A program made the position numbers and the translations under genes. 64,000 nt of DNA from Christensenella sp. UBA5327 (GTDB lineage Bacteria; Bacillota; Clostridia; Christensenellales; Aristaeellaceae), in the NCBI GenBank assembly GCA_002411105.1, contig DHQX01000034.1, positions 29,499 through 93,498 of the forward strand, in the 5' to 3' direction. Below, piece by piece: positions 37,453 through 46,581 of this stretch. The number at the start of each line of letters is the position of its first letter. Position 1 is the first letter of the stretch. Below the pieces are notes generated by a model. The model saw nothing but the letters and a program-made list of their open reading frames with translations. It made no database searches and had not been told where the DNA came from.

Positions 37453-38526
37453 ATGAAGCGGTTGAGCAAATCACAGCGGAGGATGATAATCAACATCGCG
37501 TTTATCATCGGCACATTGCTGTTGATGCTCTACCTGATCAGCCAGGCAGGAGACCTGGGGCAAATGGCCCAGGCTTTTCAAACGATCAACCTCCTCTGGC
37601 TGGTGGGGGCAGTGGCCTGTTTTTCACTCCATGTGCTGATCGAAGGCTTGTCGATCTTTCTTTTTTTTCGCTATCAGCAGGTGAAGGTGGGGCTTGGCTC
37701 CTGCTCGCTGGTTGGCCTGATCGGCATCTTCTATTCCAACATCACCCCGGCAGCGACCGGCGGGCAGCCTATGCAGGTCTTTGCCCTTAAAAAGCGGGGC
37801 GTGCCGCCGGGGGTGGGCACCTCTGCCCTGGCGGTGAAGTTCTTCTGCTGGCAGTGCGCGCTTCTGGCGGTGGGGGCGGTGCTGTGGGCGTTGTTTGGCT
37901 CCTTTGTCCATCAGGTGCTGGGTAGAACGGTATGGCTGGTGGTGGTGGGCTTTTTTTTAAACTCACTGATGGTGGCGGCGGTCATCATGCTGGCCATCAG
38001 CCGCAACCTTGTGCGCGCGATCATCATTTTTCTGGTCAACCTGGCGCACAAGGTGAAGCTGGTGAAGGATGTGGCCAAGACCTCTTCCCGCATGGACGCG
38101 GCGCTGAATGATTTTCACGCCAGTGTGGAAATCCTCACCAAACAGCCCTTGCAGTTTTTGTCGCTGCTGGGGCTTTCGGTGCTGCAGGTGACCGCGCTCA
38201 TGAGCGTGATCTACTTCGTCTACCGGGGCTTTGGCCTGGCGGAAACGCCCTACATGAGGCTGCTCACCATCCAGTTTCTTCTTTATATCACCGCATCATT
38301 CACCCCGCTGCCCGGGGCCTCCGGCGCCCAGGAGGGTGGCTTCTATTTGTTTTTCAAGTCCTTTTTCCCGGATGGCACCTTGTTTGCAGCGCTGTTGATC
38401 TGGCGGTTTATCTCCTATTATCTGTTCATCATCGTTGGCTTCTTTGCCGTGGTGATTGACCAGACCTATGCCAGAAGGCACCGGGATAAGGGACCGCCGG
38501 CGACAGGGTGGAGTGCAAAGCCGTGA
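37453..38526 (+). CDS. UPF0104 / LPG-synthase-type flippase membrane protein
   Basis: 357 residues with about eight membrane segments, matching the transmembrane domain of MprF-like lysylphosphatidylglycerol synthases and AglD-like proteins, without the synthase domain. NITPAATGGQPMQ (about 98-110) and FTPLPGASGAQEGGF (about 283-297) are the conserved family loops. Probably moves or handles a lipid intermediate; substrate unknown. ATG 37453 follows GAAAGGGA; ATG 37429 is an alternative. Convergent with the zinc peptidase gene, 15 bp apart. Confidence 0.8.
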   Translation: MKRLSKSQRRMIINIAFIIGTLLLMLYLISQAGDLGQMAQAFQTINLLWLVGAVACFSLHVLIEGLSIFLFFRYQQVKVGLGSCSLVGLIGIFYSNITPAATGGQPMQVFALKKRGVPPGVGTSALAVKFFCWQCALLAVGAVLWALFGSFVHQVLGRTVWLVVVGFFLNSLMVAAVIMLAISRNLVRAIIIFLVNLAHKVKLVKDVAKTSSRMDAALNDFHASVEILTKQPLQFLSLLGLSVLQVTALMSVIYFVYRGFGLAETPYMRLLTIQFLLYITASFTPLPGASGAQEGGFYLFFKSFFPDGTLFAALLIWRFISYYLFIIVGFFAVVIDQTYARRHRDKGPPATGWSAKP

Positions 38527-38541
38527 GATGTCAGGCGCCGG

Positions 38542-38916
38542 TTACATCTCAAGCAGCCGCTTGGCATCGGTGATCTCCAGGTCCCGGGCGCCGGCCAGGG
38601 ACTCCAGGTGGTGGGTGAGCTCATGCTTGAGAACCGCCATGATGCGGGCCTTGCTCCGGGCGTCATCCGCCATGTCGGGGTAAACGCGCATAAAGGAACC
38701 ATAAAACAGCACGATGCCCCGGCCCATGCTGTGGCTGGCCCGATATTCACCCAGGGTGTAGGCCGGGTTTCCGGATCCGGTGCCTCGATTCAAACGGTGG
38801 CTCTCCACAACGCCGATGCCCAGGTTGAGGTCTTTGAAGATCTCCTGGGGGAGCTGGCTAACTGCCTCTTCCAAAAGCCGGGTGAACTGATCAACGCTTA
38901 GCCGGGGATTGTCCAT
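38542..38916 (-). CDS. Small zincin-like metallopeptidase
   Basis: 124 residues. The zinc-protease motif HELTHH is at 98-103 (E99 catalytic), followed by ESLAGARDLE, which supplies a third-ligand candidate. Members of this minimal-zincin family are common in Clostridia and Actinobacteria and have no established substrate. No signal peptide, so presumed cytosolic. ATG at 38916 follows a GTG that is also in frame. Confidence 0.75.
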   Translation of the reverse strand: MDNPRLSVDQFTRLLEEAVSQLPQEIFKDLNLGIGVVESHRLNRGTGSGNPAYTLGEYRASHSMGRGIVLFYGSFMRVYPDMADDARSKARIMAVLKHELTHHLESLAGARDLEITDAKRLLEM

Positions 38917-38948
38917 CACTTGCCTGCCTTTATCGCTTTGTTGCCCAC

Positions 38949-38957
38949 ATTATACCA
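38949..38957 (-). promoter_or_regulatory. Extended -10 of the zincin gene
   Basis: Minus strand TGGTATAAT, about 32 bp before the start codon; no clear -35. It lies just left of, and faces away from, the promoter of the glycerophosphodiesterase gene. Confidence 0.5.
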
Positions 38958-38961
38958 GATC

Positions 38962-38990
38962 TTGTGCAGGCGTCATCAGCATGGTATGAT
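38962..38990 (+). promoter_or_regulatory. Promoter of the glycerophosphodiesterase gene
   Basis: TTGTGC (38962-38967), 17-bp spacer, TATGAT (38985-38990) preceded by TGG. Confidence 0.5.
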
Positions 38991-39031
38991 CCATGCCGCG
39001 CCAGCCGCACTGAGAACACAGGGAGGAAGAC

Positions 39032-39760
39032 TTGAAGACATTGATTTGCGCTCACCGGGGCGCATCCGGCTACGCACCGGAGAACACACTGGAGGCTTTT
39101 CAGCTGGCGGTGGAGCTGAAGGCGGAAGCGGTGGAGCTGGATGTCCACCTCACACGCGACAAAGAGCTGATCGTCGCCCATGACGAGAGGATTGACCGGG
39201 TGTCAAACGGCAGCGGGCTGATCAGCCAATTGTCCCTGAGGGATATCAAAAAGCATATCTTCAATGCCACCCAGCCCGCCTACCAGGAGGCGAAGGCGCC
39301 CACCCTGGAAGAGGTGTTTGACCTGTTGATGGAGACAGACCTGCTCATCAACGTGGAGCTGAAAAACAGCCGCATCCCCTACGAGGGGATGGAGGAAAAG
39401 TGCATCGACCTGGCCCACCGCAAGGGGATGTCCGGGCGGGTGATCTATTCCTCCTTTAACCATCACTCCCTGCTGCGGGTCAAGGCCATCAAGCCCGATG
39501 CTGTATGCGGCCTGTTGTATGACTGCTGTATGATCGACCCCTGGGACTATGCCAAACGCCTGGGGATTGAAGCGCTGCACCCACACTATTCGGAGCTATT
39601 GCTAAATCCCGTGGAGTGTGAGGAGGCGCATAAGGCCGGCCTTCAGGTAAACACCTGGACGGTGAACGATGACCGGGACATGAAAAAGGTCATCCAGCTC
39701 AAGGCGGATATGCTCATCACCAACTACCCTGACCGCGCCCTGGCGGTGCGCGATGCCTGA
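39032..39760 (+). CDS. ugpQ: Glycerophosphodiester phosphodiesterase
   Basis: Splits glycerophosphodiesters from phospholipid turnover into glycerol-3-phosphate and an alcohol. 242 residues from a TTG start with GGAGG five bases upstream. Catalytic and metal motifs: AHRGASGYAPENTLEAF (8-24), VELDVHLTRDKELIVAHD (about 35-52) and INVELKN (about 107). The C-terminal VNTWTVND and ITNYPDRAL complete the family pattern. No signal peptide, so cytosolic. Confidence 0.92.
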   Translation: MKTLICAHRGASGYAPENTLEAFQLAVELKAEAVELDVHLTRDKELIVAHDERIDRVSNGSGLISQLSLRDIKKHIFNATQPAYQEAKAPTLEEVFDLLMETDLLINVELKNSRIPYEGMEEKCIDLAHRKGMSGRVIYSSFNHHSLLRVKAIKPDAVCGLLYDCCMIDPWDYAKRLGIEALHPHYSELLLNPVECEEAHKAGLQVNTWTVNDDRDMKKVIQLKADMLITNYPDRALAVRDA

Positions 39761-39769
39761 GCGCGCGGT

Positions 39770-39799
39770 TTGACGCGCATTCCAGAGCATGATAAAATT
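39770..39799 (+). promoter_or_regulatory. Promoter of yebC
   Basis: TTGACG (39770-39775), 18-bp spacer, TAAAAT (39794-39799), 31 bp before the ATG. Confidence 0.6.
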
Positions 39800-39830
39800 G
39801 ACAAAACACAAGAAATAGAGAGGTTTTCAG

Positions 39831-40577
39831 ATGGCAGGTCATTCCAAATGGGCAAATATCAAACATAAGAAGGGCAAGGCGGACGCGCAGCGGGGCAAGA
39901 TCTTCACCAAAATCGGGCGGGAGATCGCCATCGCGGTGCGCGAAGGCGGGCCGGATCCCAGCACCAACGGCAAGCTGCGCGATGTCATCGCCAAGGCGAA
40001 AGCCAGCAACATGCCCAATGACAATATCAACCGCAGCATCAAAAAAGCGGCGGGGGAGAGCGAAAACGTCAACTATGAGGAGATCACCTATGAGGGCTAT
40101 GCCCCCGGTGGCGTGGCGGTGATCGTGGAGGTGGTGACCGACAACCGCAACCGCACCGCCTCTGATGTGCGCCATGTTTTTGACAAAAACGGCGGCTCCC
40201 TGGGCACCACCGGCTCTGTAGGTTACCTGTTTGACCTGAAGGGCCTGATCCTCATCGAGCAGAGCGCAGCCCTGGTGGAGGATGAGGTGCTTATGCATGC
40301 GCTGGAAGCTGGCGCTGAGGATGTGGTGGTGACTGAAGAGGTGTTTGAAGTCTATACCGCGCCTGGAGACTTCTCCGCTGTCAGGGAAAACCTTGAGAAT
40401 GCCGGCTACACCTTCCTCTCTGCCGAGCGCCCCAAGATCCCCCAGACCACCGTTGAGCTGACCGATGAGGAAACGCTTCAGAAGGTGCAGAAGCTGCTGG
40501 AAATGCTGGATGACAACGACGATGTGATGGAAGTGTATCACAACGCGGAGCTGCCGGAAGAGGCGGAGGAGGAATGA
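39831..40577 (+). CDS. yebC: YebC/PmpR family (TACO1-like) protein
   Basis: Members are reported as transcription regulators and, more recently, as factors aiding translation of proline-rich stretches. 248 residues. Opens MAGHSKWANIKHKKG, with DPSTNGKLRDVIAKAKASNMP and GYAPGGVAVIVEVVTDNRNR all conserved, plus an acidic C-terminus. AGAGG lies upstream of the ATG. Confidence 0.95.
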   Translation: MAGHSKWANIKHKKGKADAQRGKIFTKIGREIAIAVREGGPDPSTNGKLRDVIAKAKASNMPNDNINRSIKKAAGESENVNYEEITYEGYAPGGVAVIVEVVTDNRNRTASDVRHVFDKNGGSLGTTGSVGYLFDLKGLILIEQSAALVEDEVLMHALEAGAEDVVVTEEVFEVYTAPGDFSAVRENLENAGYTFLSAERPKIPQTTVELTDEETLQKVQKLLEMLDDNDDVMEVYHNAELPEEAEEE

Positions 40578-40683
40578 AAAAGCCTGGAAACCTTTTTTGA
40601 AAAAGCGTCCAGGACTTCAAAAACTTTATCCTTTTTAGTTTTTGCAGCGTACTATCCGGACCAATAATAAAATTCTTTGAAGT

Positions 40684-40713
40684 TTGGGGGCTTTCTTAAA
40701 AGAAAGCCCCCAA
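40684..40713. terminator. Long hairpin between convergent yebC and the SdrB-like gene
   Basis: TTGGGGGCTTTC pairs with GAAAGCCCCCAA (40684-40713), small AT loop. No strong T-tract on either side. The whole 40578-40733 gap is AT-rich, with another weak repeat (CCTGGA/TCCAGG) just after yebC. Confidence 0.55.
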
Positions 40714-40733
40714 CATCGTTCTCCGCTCCGGTT

Positions 40734-43700
40734 CTACCGCTGGGGGACTACGTCCACCACCGGGCTCCAGTCCTTGGTGGGCAGGTGCTGCATGGAGGCG
40801 GGATAGCGGCCAGGGGTGACCAGGACAAAGCCAAAGTCGCAGTTGAGGTTGCGGCCGCCGCTGGGCACCAGGATGTTGTCGGCACGGCCGGTGCCGCCCT
40901 CAGCGGGCACGATGACGCTGGCAACCAGGGGAAACTGGGTCTGGATGGTGGTGGGTTTGAGCTCCGCAGGCATGGAAACCACCACGGTGTAGGTGCCGGG
41001 GAAGAGGTCATCGATGAGGTAGCGGCCATATTCGTCAGTGGTGGCCTGGGTGATGGGCTGATTGTACTGATAGAGGGTGATGCCGATCCCGGGCACGCCG
41101 GGTTCATCGGCATCCTGCATGCCGTTGCCGTTCAGGTCAAGCCAGGCCACGTCGCCCAGCTTGCCCATGGCGCCCATGCCGATGTCCTGGGCGCTTTTCT
41201 TTTCGCCCATAGCGAGGGTGATGGTTTTGCTGTCCCCAGCTGTGGGGGAGGAGTCAGAGGTGATGAGGCTGGGGCGGGTTTCGGTGTCCATGCTGCGGGC
41301 GAAACGGTAGCCCTCGGGCAAAGTGCTTGAGAGGCTATAGTCGCCGGGGTAGAGCTTGTCAAAGGTGAAGCTGCCGTCATTTGCGCTGACGGCGCTTGCC
41401 ACCGGGGCTCCCTGGGCGTTTTTCAGGGCAATGGTGAGCCCGGCAACACTACTTTGGCTGCCGTCCATGTTCCATACGCTGCCGCTGATGGCACCGTACT
41501 GCACAAAGCCCAGGTTCAGCAGCGGATTCTCAGCCGTCAGGCTGACGTTCACCTGCCAGTGCCCATCAGCGCCCACAGCGTCCTGAGGCTGGGTGAGCAG
41601 ATGATCCTCAGGCAGTTCCGCCATGACCAGGTATTCCCCGGGGAAGACAGCGGGCAGGGCAAAGCTGCCGTTGGTGCCGGTGTCAAGGGCGTATTCAGCG
41701 CCGGTGGCGATGTGCCGGATGACGGCCTTGGCCGCATAGGGTTTATCGGCGTCCGGGTCAAAGGTGCCGTTCATGTTGTTGTCATAAAAAGCGGTGCCGG
41801 ATACAGCGATGGGGCTGATGGCGGCGATGAGGTTGTCCTCTTTCACCTCGCCCATGGCGAAGTCAACCTCCTGGCTGGATTGGCCGGTGATATGAGGCGG
41901 CACAGGGGCAGAGGCGGTGGTGCCAATGGCAAGCCCTTCAGGCAGGCTGACTGCAAGCGTATACACGCCCGGGCGGACCCCGTCCAGCGTGTAGGCGCCG
42001 TTTTCATCAGTGGTGGCCGTATGGGCGGGGCCTTCGGGCGTGTTCAGCTGCACAGTGACACCGGGCAGCTTGCTGTCGCCCTCGTCTTCCAGGCCGTTGA
42101 AGTTCACATCCTTGAATGCGGTGCCCGAGAAGATCACCGTCTTAACCGCAAAGAGCGCTTCGGATGAGATCACTTCACCCGCGGCCACAGCAAAGGGTTG
42201 TGTGAGCCAGACGGTCTCCTCCTGGAGTGGCTGGCTAAACTTGGCGTGTGCGGGCAGCGTGTAGCGCAGCTTGTAGGTGCCGGGCAACGCGCCTTTCAGG
42301 GAGAAAGCGCCGGCTTCATCGGTGGTGGCGATGGTGAAGTCGCTCACCGGGTCATCGTTTTCGTCGGTCAGCTCCACCAGCACGCCGGGCAGCCCGCCAA
42401 GGCTGCCGCCAAAGCCCTCGCGTTCATCCCCCAGGAGCACCTGGCCGTTCACAACGCCTGATTTGAAGGCGCCGGCGTCCAGGTTTTCAGCCCTCTGGCC
42501 AGGGGTGACGTGAATCATCGCGGTCTCGCCGTATTCCGGGGTCTGGGCGGTGATTTTGTTCTCCATCCCTGCGCCGGTCTGGGAAGGGCTGGAGAAGATA
42601 TAGGGGGACTGGAGCATGACGCGCACCTTGTAATCCCCGGGCAAAAGGGGCTGCAGCTCAAAAGCGCCTGCCTCATTGGTTGTTGTTTCAGCGGCGGTAT
42701 TGCCGTCCTTGTCAATGGCCTGCACGGTGAAACCCGCGAGCATTCCCTCGCCGGCATCAAAGACGCCGGAGGTGTTGTTGTCCTCAAAAAGCGAGCCTGT
42801 GATCACCGAGGGCAGGGTGACGCCGGCATGCAGCGTGGTCTTCTCCCCGTGGGCGAGGCTTGTGTCAATGGTGATGTCGTTGGTGGCGGTCACCGCTGAA
42901 AAGGCGTTTCCTCCCTCGCCGCCGGCGACGGAGAACACCTGATCCGAAGGCAGCTTGGCCCGCAGTTGGACGGTGCCGCCCCGAACCCGGGGGACAAGCG
43001 CCATGCCCTGGGCATCAGTCTGGACGCTGGCAAGGGCTTTGCCGCCTTCCATCACCTCGATCACAGCGCCCGCAAAGGGCAATTCGCCCGCATCAAGCAG
43101 GCCGTTGTAGTTGCTGTCATGAAAAGCGATCACCTCAAGGCTGGTGGATGGCATCACGCCGATGGGGGCGATAACGGCGGTCAGACCTTCAGACACGGAC
43201 TGCTTGAATTCCTGCTGGCTTTTGAAGCCGTCATGAAACAGAGAGTCGCCGCCGGGGAGGGTGAACATCTGCCCATCAGGCAGCGTGGCGGTGAGGACAT
43301 AGTCCCCAGCCTGAAGCTGGCCAAACTCATATTCTGTCTGGGTGTCAGCGGTATAGGTGCGGGTGACGCCCAGCTCGGGGTTGGTGAGGGTGAGGACCAG
43401 GCCGCTGGCGCCGGACTCATCCGCGTCCTTCACGCCGTTCATGTTCTGGTCAAACCAGGTTGAACCCTTGAGGGTGCCTGATTTGACACCGCCAATCCCC
43501 AGGCCGATGCTGCCGGTGACGGTGAAGGGGTTTGATTCCCCGCGGTTGGATTCGGAGGGGTTGACCACGTTGTAAAACGCACTCACCTTGGCGCCCAGAG
43601 GGCCGATGATATAGGGCTCCGGCATGGTGGCCGCAATGCGGTATGTGCCGGGGGTGAGGTCCTGGATGCGGGCGTTGCCGTCCTTATTGGTCGTGTCGCT

Positions 43701-44261
43701 GCCGATGACATAGGTCTGGCCGTCCAGATCGAACAGCACCTCCACCAGCACATCCCGGATCAGCGGCTCGCTGCTGAAGCGCCCGCCGTTCATGTTCTCG
43801 TCCCCAAAGGCCACGGCACTGATATAGACGCTCTTGGCTGTGGCGCCGATGTGTTTTTCCATACTGCCGCCTTCCAGGCGGAAGGGCGGTGACTTGCTGG
43901 TTCGGCCTGAAGCGGGGAGCATGGCGCTGCCAGCGGCATCATAGGGGCCAAAAACAAAGCCCTTGGGCAGGGATGCTGTCAGCTGATACTCACCCGGCGC
44001 CAGCTGGTCAAACCGGTAGGCGCCGTCCGCCCCTGTGAGGGCGGTGGCAACGATCTTCTCGCTGCCGCCATCCAGCATCACCAGGGCAACCTCCGCCCCG
44101 TCCAGAAGGCGTTCATTGCTGGTGAAGAGGCCGTCAAGGTTGATGTCTACAAACACGACGCCGCCAAGCGTCGCAGTGCTTGAGGCGGCGGCTGGCGTCA
44201 TCAGGGTCAGGACAAGAAGCAGCGCCAGGAGCAGGGATTTAAGGGCGGACGAATGGTTCAT
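40734..44261 (-). CDS. Large secreted SdrB-like repeat protein (ten prealbumin-like/EF-hand-like repeats)
   Basis: 1175 residues with a Sec signal peptide (cleavage about residue 27, after AAA). I count ten tandem units of about 110 residues, each starting near G-x-x-F/W-x-D-x-N-x-N-G and ending near LxPGxYxLxxxLP, the SdrD-B-like beta-sandwich pattern with Ca-binding DxNxDG loops. Unit starts include FVDINLDGLF, FDQNMNGVKD, FKDVNFNGLED, FYDNNMNGTFD and LDLNGNGMQDADE. Units 6 and 9 have degenerate Ca loops. There is no LPXTG motif, S-layer or choline-binding domain and no C-terminal membrane helix, so it appears to be released or held by another means. Probably a stalk or adhesin-like protein. 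GGAGG precedes the ATG; it follows the nitroreductase gene by 20 bp. Confidence 0.8.
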   Translation of the reverse strand: MNHSSALKSLLLALLLVLTLMTPAAASSTATLGGVVFVDINLDGLFTSNERLLDGAEVALVMLDGGSEKIVATALTGADGAYRFDQLAPGEYQLTASLPKGFVFGPYDAAGSAMLPASGRTSKSPPFRLEGGSMEKHIGATAKSVYISAVAFGDENMNGGRFSSEPLIRDVLVEVLFDLDGQTYVIGSDTTNKDGNARIQDLTPGTYRIAATMPEPYIIGPLGAKVSAFYNVVNPSESNRGESNPFTVTGSIGLGIGGVKSGTLKGSTWFDQNMNGVKDADESGASGLVLTLTNPELGVTRTYTADTQTEYEFGQLQAGDYVLTATLPDGQMFTLPGGDSLFHDGFKSQQEFKQSVSEGLTAVIAPIGVMPSTSLEVIAFHDSNYNGLLDAGELPFAGAVIEVMEGGKALASVQTDAQGMALVPRVRGGTVQLRAKLPSDQVFSVAGGEGGNAFSAVTATNDITIDTSLAHGEKTTLHAGVTLPSVITGSLFEDNNTSGVFDAGEGMLAGFTVQAIDKDGNTAAETTTNEAGAFELQPLLPGDYKVRVMLQSPYIFSSPSQTGAGMENKITAQTPEYGETAMIHVTPGQRAENLDAGAFKSGVVNGQVLLGDEREGFGGSLGGLPGVLVELTDENDDPVSDFTIATTDEAGAFSLKGALPGTYKLRYTLPAHAKFSQPLQEETVWLTQPFAVAAGEVISSEALFAVKTVIFSGTAFKDVNFNGLEDEGDSKLPGVTVQLNTPEGPAHTATTDENGAYTLDGVRPGVYTLAVSLPEGLAIGTTASAPVPPHITGQSSQEVDFAMGEVKEDNLIAAISPIAVSGTAFYDNNMNGTFDPDADKPYAAKAVIRHIATGAEYALDTGTNGSFALPAVFPGEYLVMAELPEDHLLTQPQDAVGADGHWQVNVSLTAENPLLNLGFVQYGAISGSVWNMDGSQSSVAGLTIALKNAQGAPVASAVSANDGSFTFDKLYPGDYSLSSTLPEGYRFARSMDTETRPSLITSDSSPTAGDSKTITLAMGEKKSAQDIGMGAMGKLGDVAWLDLNGNGMQDADEPGVPGIGITLYQYNQPITQATTDEYGRYLIDDLFPGTYTVVVSMPAELKPTTIQTQFPLVASVIVPAEGGTGRADNILVPSGGRNLNCDFGFVLVTPGRYPASMQHLPTKDWSPVVDVVPQR

Positions 44262-44281
44262 GGTTTCCTCCGATCACTTGA

Positions 44282-44842
44282 TTAACGGATGATGCTGATT
44301 TTTTCCGGGTGCTTGTCATGGGCAGGCTTGTCATCCTCCGGGTATCCCAGGGCAATGGCGATGACAAACTGGTGTCCTTCGGGAAAGTGCAGCGCGCGCT
44401 CCAGCTCTTCCCGGGCTGAGCCTGAAAACGCGTCCCGGGGCAAGCCCAGAATCACGCTGCCCAGCCCCTGGGCTTCCGCCGCCAGGGCGATGCCATATAC
44501 CGCGATGCCGCAGTCAACCATGGCGTAATGGTTATCCTGGGGCGCTGAGAGGAAGATCACCGTGGGCGCATGATAGAAGACCTGGAAAGCCGGATCACGA
44601 TAGCGGGGGCTGCGCTGTGAGGGCTCCCGGGCGAGGGCCATCCTGGCCGCCTCCTGATGTAAACGGTCCAGGAGTGCAGAATCCTGCACCACTGAAAAAT
44701 ACCAGGGCTGGCGGTTGTTGGCGGAGGGGGAGGCCAGCGCAGCGTCCAGGATGGCGTCAAGCTGTGCCTGGGTCAGCTGGTCCGGTTTATACTTCCGGTG
44801 GCTGCGTCGGCTCTGGATCAGGTCGAGGGTATTGTGCTGCAT
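44282..44842 (-). CDS. Nitroreductase-family FMN oxidoreductase
   Basis: 186 residues. FMN-binding IQSRRSHRKYKPD at the N-terminus, ASPSANNRQPWYFSV (about 38-52), and the C-terminal GLGSVILGLPRD and IALGYPED all match the NfsA/FRP-type nitroreductase fold. Probably reduces nitro compounds or flavins with NAD(P)H; true substrate unknown. AAAGGAG lies upstream. It is 20 bp upstream of the SdrB-like gene on the same strand and may be co-transcribed with it. Confidence 0.88.
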   Translation of the reverse strand: MQHNTLDLIQSRRSHRKYKPDQLTQAQLDAILDAALASPSANNRQPWYFSVVQDSALLDRLHQEAARMALAREPSQRSPRYRDPAFQVFYHAPTVIFLSAPQDNHYAMVDCGIAVYGIALAAEAQGLGSVILGLPRDAFSGSAREELERALHFPEGHQFVIAIALGYPEDDKPAHDKHPEKISIIR

Positions 44843-44868
44843 GTCAAGGTCTCCTTTCGGGGGTTTTA

Positions 44869-44877
44869 TGGTATGAT
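44869..44877 (+). promoter_or_regulatory. Extended -10 of tadA
   Basis: TGGTATGAT 19 bp before the GTG start; no clear -35 in the 54-bp divergent gap. Confidence 0.4.
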
Positions 44878-44896
44878 GCCATCAAGGAGGGAGAGA

Positions 44897-45352
44897 GTGA
44901 AGGACGCGGAGTTTATGCGCCTGGCGCTGGAATGGGCCGTAATGGACCCGGATGAGGTGCCGGTGGGCGCTGTCATCATGAAGGATGATACCCTGATTTC
45001 GGCTGCCCACAACCAGCGGGAGCGGCTGGGCGGCGCGCTGCACCATGCGGAGGTGCTGGCTATCACCCGCGCCCAGGCGAAGCTGAAAACCAGAAGGCTT
45101 GAGGGCTGCACCATGTATGTCACCCTGGAGCCCTGCCCCATGTGCGCCGGGGCCCTCATCCTGGCCCGCCTGTCCCGGCTGGTGTTCGCCGCCTTTGACA
45201 GCCAGTATGGCTGCTGCGGAAGCCGCTATGCCCTGCCCATGGATCCGGCCTTTCATCACCGGGTGGCCTGCGAGGGGGGGCTTTTGGCCAGTGAGTCAGA
45301 GGCGCTGCTGAATGCTTTTTTCAGCCGTCACAGGGAACAGGGCCCTATTTAA
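44897..45352 (+). CDS. tadA: tRNA-specific adenosine deaminase
   Basis: Converts A34 to inosine in tRNA(Arg)ACG. 151 residues from a GTG start with AAGGAGG six bases upstream. Zinc motifs HAEVLAI and TLEPCPMCAGAL are diagnostic; DSQYGCCGS follows. Gene lies near the origin in Bacillus (beside tRNA-Ser and dnaX), but here stands alone. The 3' end overlaps the convergent alcohol dehydrogenase by 8 bp. Confidence 0.95.
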   Translation: MKDAEFMRLALEWAVMDPDEVPVGAVIMKDDTLISAAHNQRERLGGALHHAEVLAITRAQAKLKTRRLEGCTMYVTLEPCPMCAGALILARLSRLVFAAFDSQYGCCGSRYALPMDPAFHHRVACEGGLLASESEALLNAFFSRHREQGPI

Positions 45353-46520
45353 AGGCCCTGCGGTAGATGGATAGCACATTCTCGCGCGCAAGCGGGCGGA
45401 AGAAGCCGATTTTGCCAGCGGCATTGTAGGGGGCCTGGTCCGATAGCGGGATCAGGTCGCTTTCTTTGATGCCGAAGGCCTTGAGCGAGTCAGGCAGGCC
45501 CAGGCTGTCAAAAAAGGCGCGCAGGCGGCGGATGCCGGCCAGGCCTGTGGCGGCCTGATCCTGAAAGTCATTGGGCACCCCCATCACATTGACTGCAAAC
45601 TGGGCAAAGCGGGCCGGGTCATGGGGAAGCTGCTCTTCCAGCCAGCTGGGGAAGAGCACCGCCAGCGCCGCGCCGTGGGGGGCGCCAAAGCGGGCCGAGA
45701 TGGCGTTGGTGAGGGCATGGCAGCCCCAGTCCTGCTCCCGGCCCACGCCCACCGTGTCATTATGGGCCAGGGTGCCTGCCCACATGATGTCAGCATGGGA
45801 GGCGTAGTCCTCAGGATGCAACAGCATGATGGGGGCTGAGCGCATCACCTGGCGCATCAGCGCCTCCCCCAGGGCATCCGTGAGGGCCACATCCCGGGTG
45901 TTGGTGAAATAACGCTCAAAGACATGAGAGAGGATATCCGCCGCGCCATAGGCTTTTTGATCCTGGGGCACGGTAAAGGTGAGGGCCGGGTTCATCATCG
46001 CCAGCTGTGGGCGGATGAGGGCACTGCGCAGCCCCCGTTTCAGGGTGAGTTGATCATTGGTGATGACGCTGGAGTTGCTGCCCTCGCTGCCGGCCGCAGA
46101 CAGGGTAGGCACAGCGATCAGCTTCAGCGCCTTCTCAGGCGCTGCCTTGGCGGAATAAAAATCCCAGAAGTCCCCGCCGTAAGGCACGCCCACGGCGATG
46201 GCCTTGGCGGTGTCCATGGCGCTGGCACCGCCCAAGCCCAAAACAGCCTCGGCCTTCATCTCCCGGGCAATGGCAATCCCCTCATACACAGGGGTGGAGA
46301 GAGGATTGGGCACGATGCCGGAAAGCTCCCTCACCGCGATGCCGCTGCCTGAAAGCGAGGCTTTGACCCGATCAAGCAGGCCGGAGCGCACCACGGAGCC
46401 CTGGCCATAGACGATTAAAACGCTGCTGATGCCAAGCTCCCTGGCGTGGCTGCCGGTATTTGTCTCAGCTTCCGGGCCGAACACGTAGCGCGTGGGACTA
46501 TAAAAAACAAAGGGATTCAC
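45345..46520 (-). CDS. Iron-containing alcohol dehydrogenase (butanol dehydrogenase/YqhD-like)
   Basis: Reduces aldehydes to alcohols with NAD(P)H, a fermentative electron sink. 391 residues from GTG 46520 with GGAGG seven bases upstream. GLGGASAMDTAKAIA is the nucleotide-binding loop; the metal ligands appear in AADILSHVFERYF (D, H), a histidine in GAPHGAALAVLFP, and a histidine in DWGCHALTNAISA. The opening FVFYSPTRYVFG is typical of YqhD/BdhA. Exact substrate unknown. Confidence 0.9.
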   Translation of the reverse strand: MNPFVFYSPTRYVFGPEAETNTGSHARELGISSVLIVYGQGSVVRSGLLDRVKASLSGSGIAVRELSGIVPNPLSTPVYEGIAIAREMKAEAVLGLGGASAMDTAKAIAVGVPYGGDFWDFYSAKAAPEKALKLIAVPTLSAAGSEGSNSSVITNDQLTLKRGLRSALIRPQLAMMNPALTFTVPQDQKAYGAADILSHVFERYFTNTRDVALTDALGEALMRQVMRSAPIMLLHPEDYASHADIMWAGTLAHNDTVGVGREQDWGCHALTNAISARFGAPHGAALAVLFPSWLEEQLPHDPARFAQFAVNVMGVPNDFQDQAATGLAGIRRLRAFFDSLGLPDSLKAFGIKESDLIPLSDQAPYNAAGKIGFFRPLARENVLSIYRRAFK

Positions 46521-46548
46521 AGCACAACCTCCTTCATCAATCCGGCTG

Positions 46549-46578
46549 ATTATACCATCATCAAGGCAGCCCTTGCAA
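46549..46578 (-). promoter_or_regulatory. Promoter of the alcohol dehydrogenase gene
   Basis: Minus strand: TTGCAA (46578-46573), 18-bp spacer, TATAAT (46554-46549) with extended TGG. Its -35 is four bases from the -35 of the divergent SCIFF promoter. Confidence 0.6.
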
Positions 46579-46581
46579 ACC

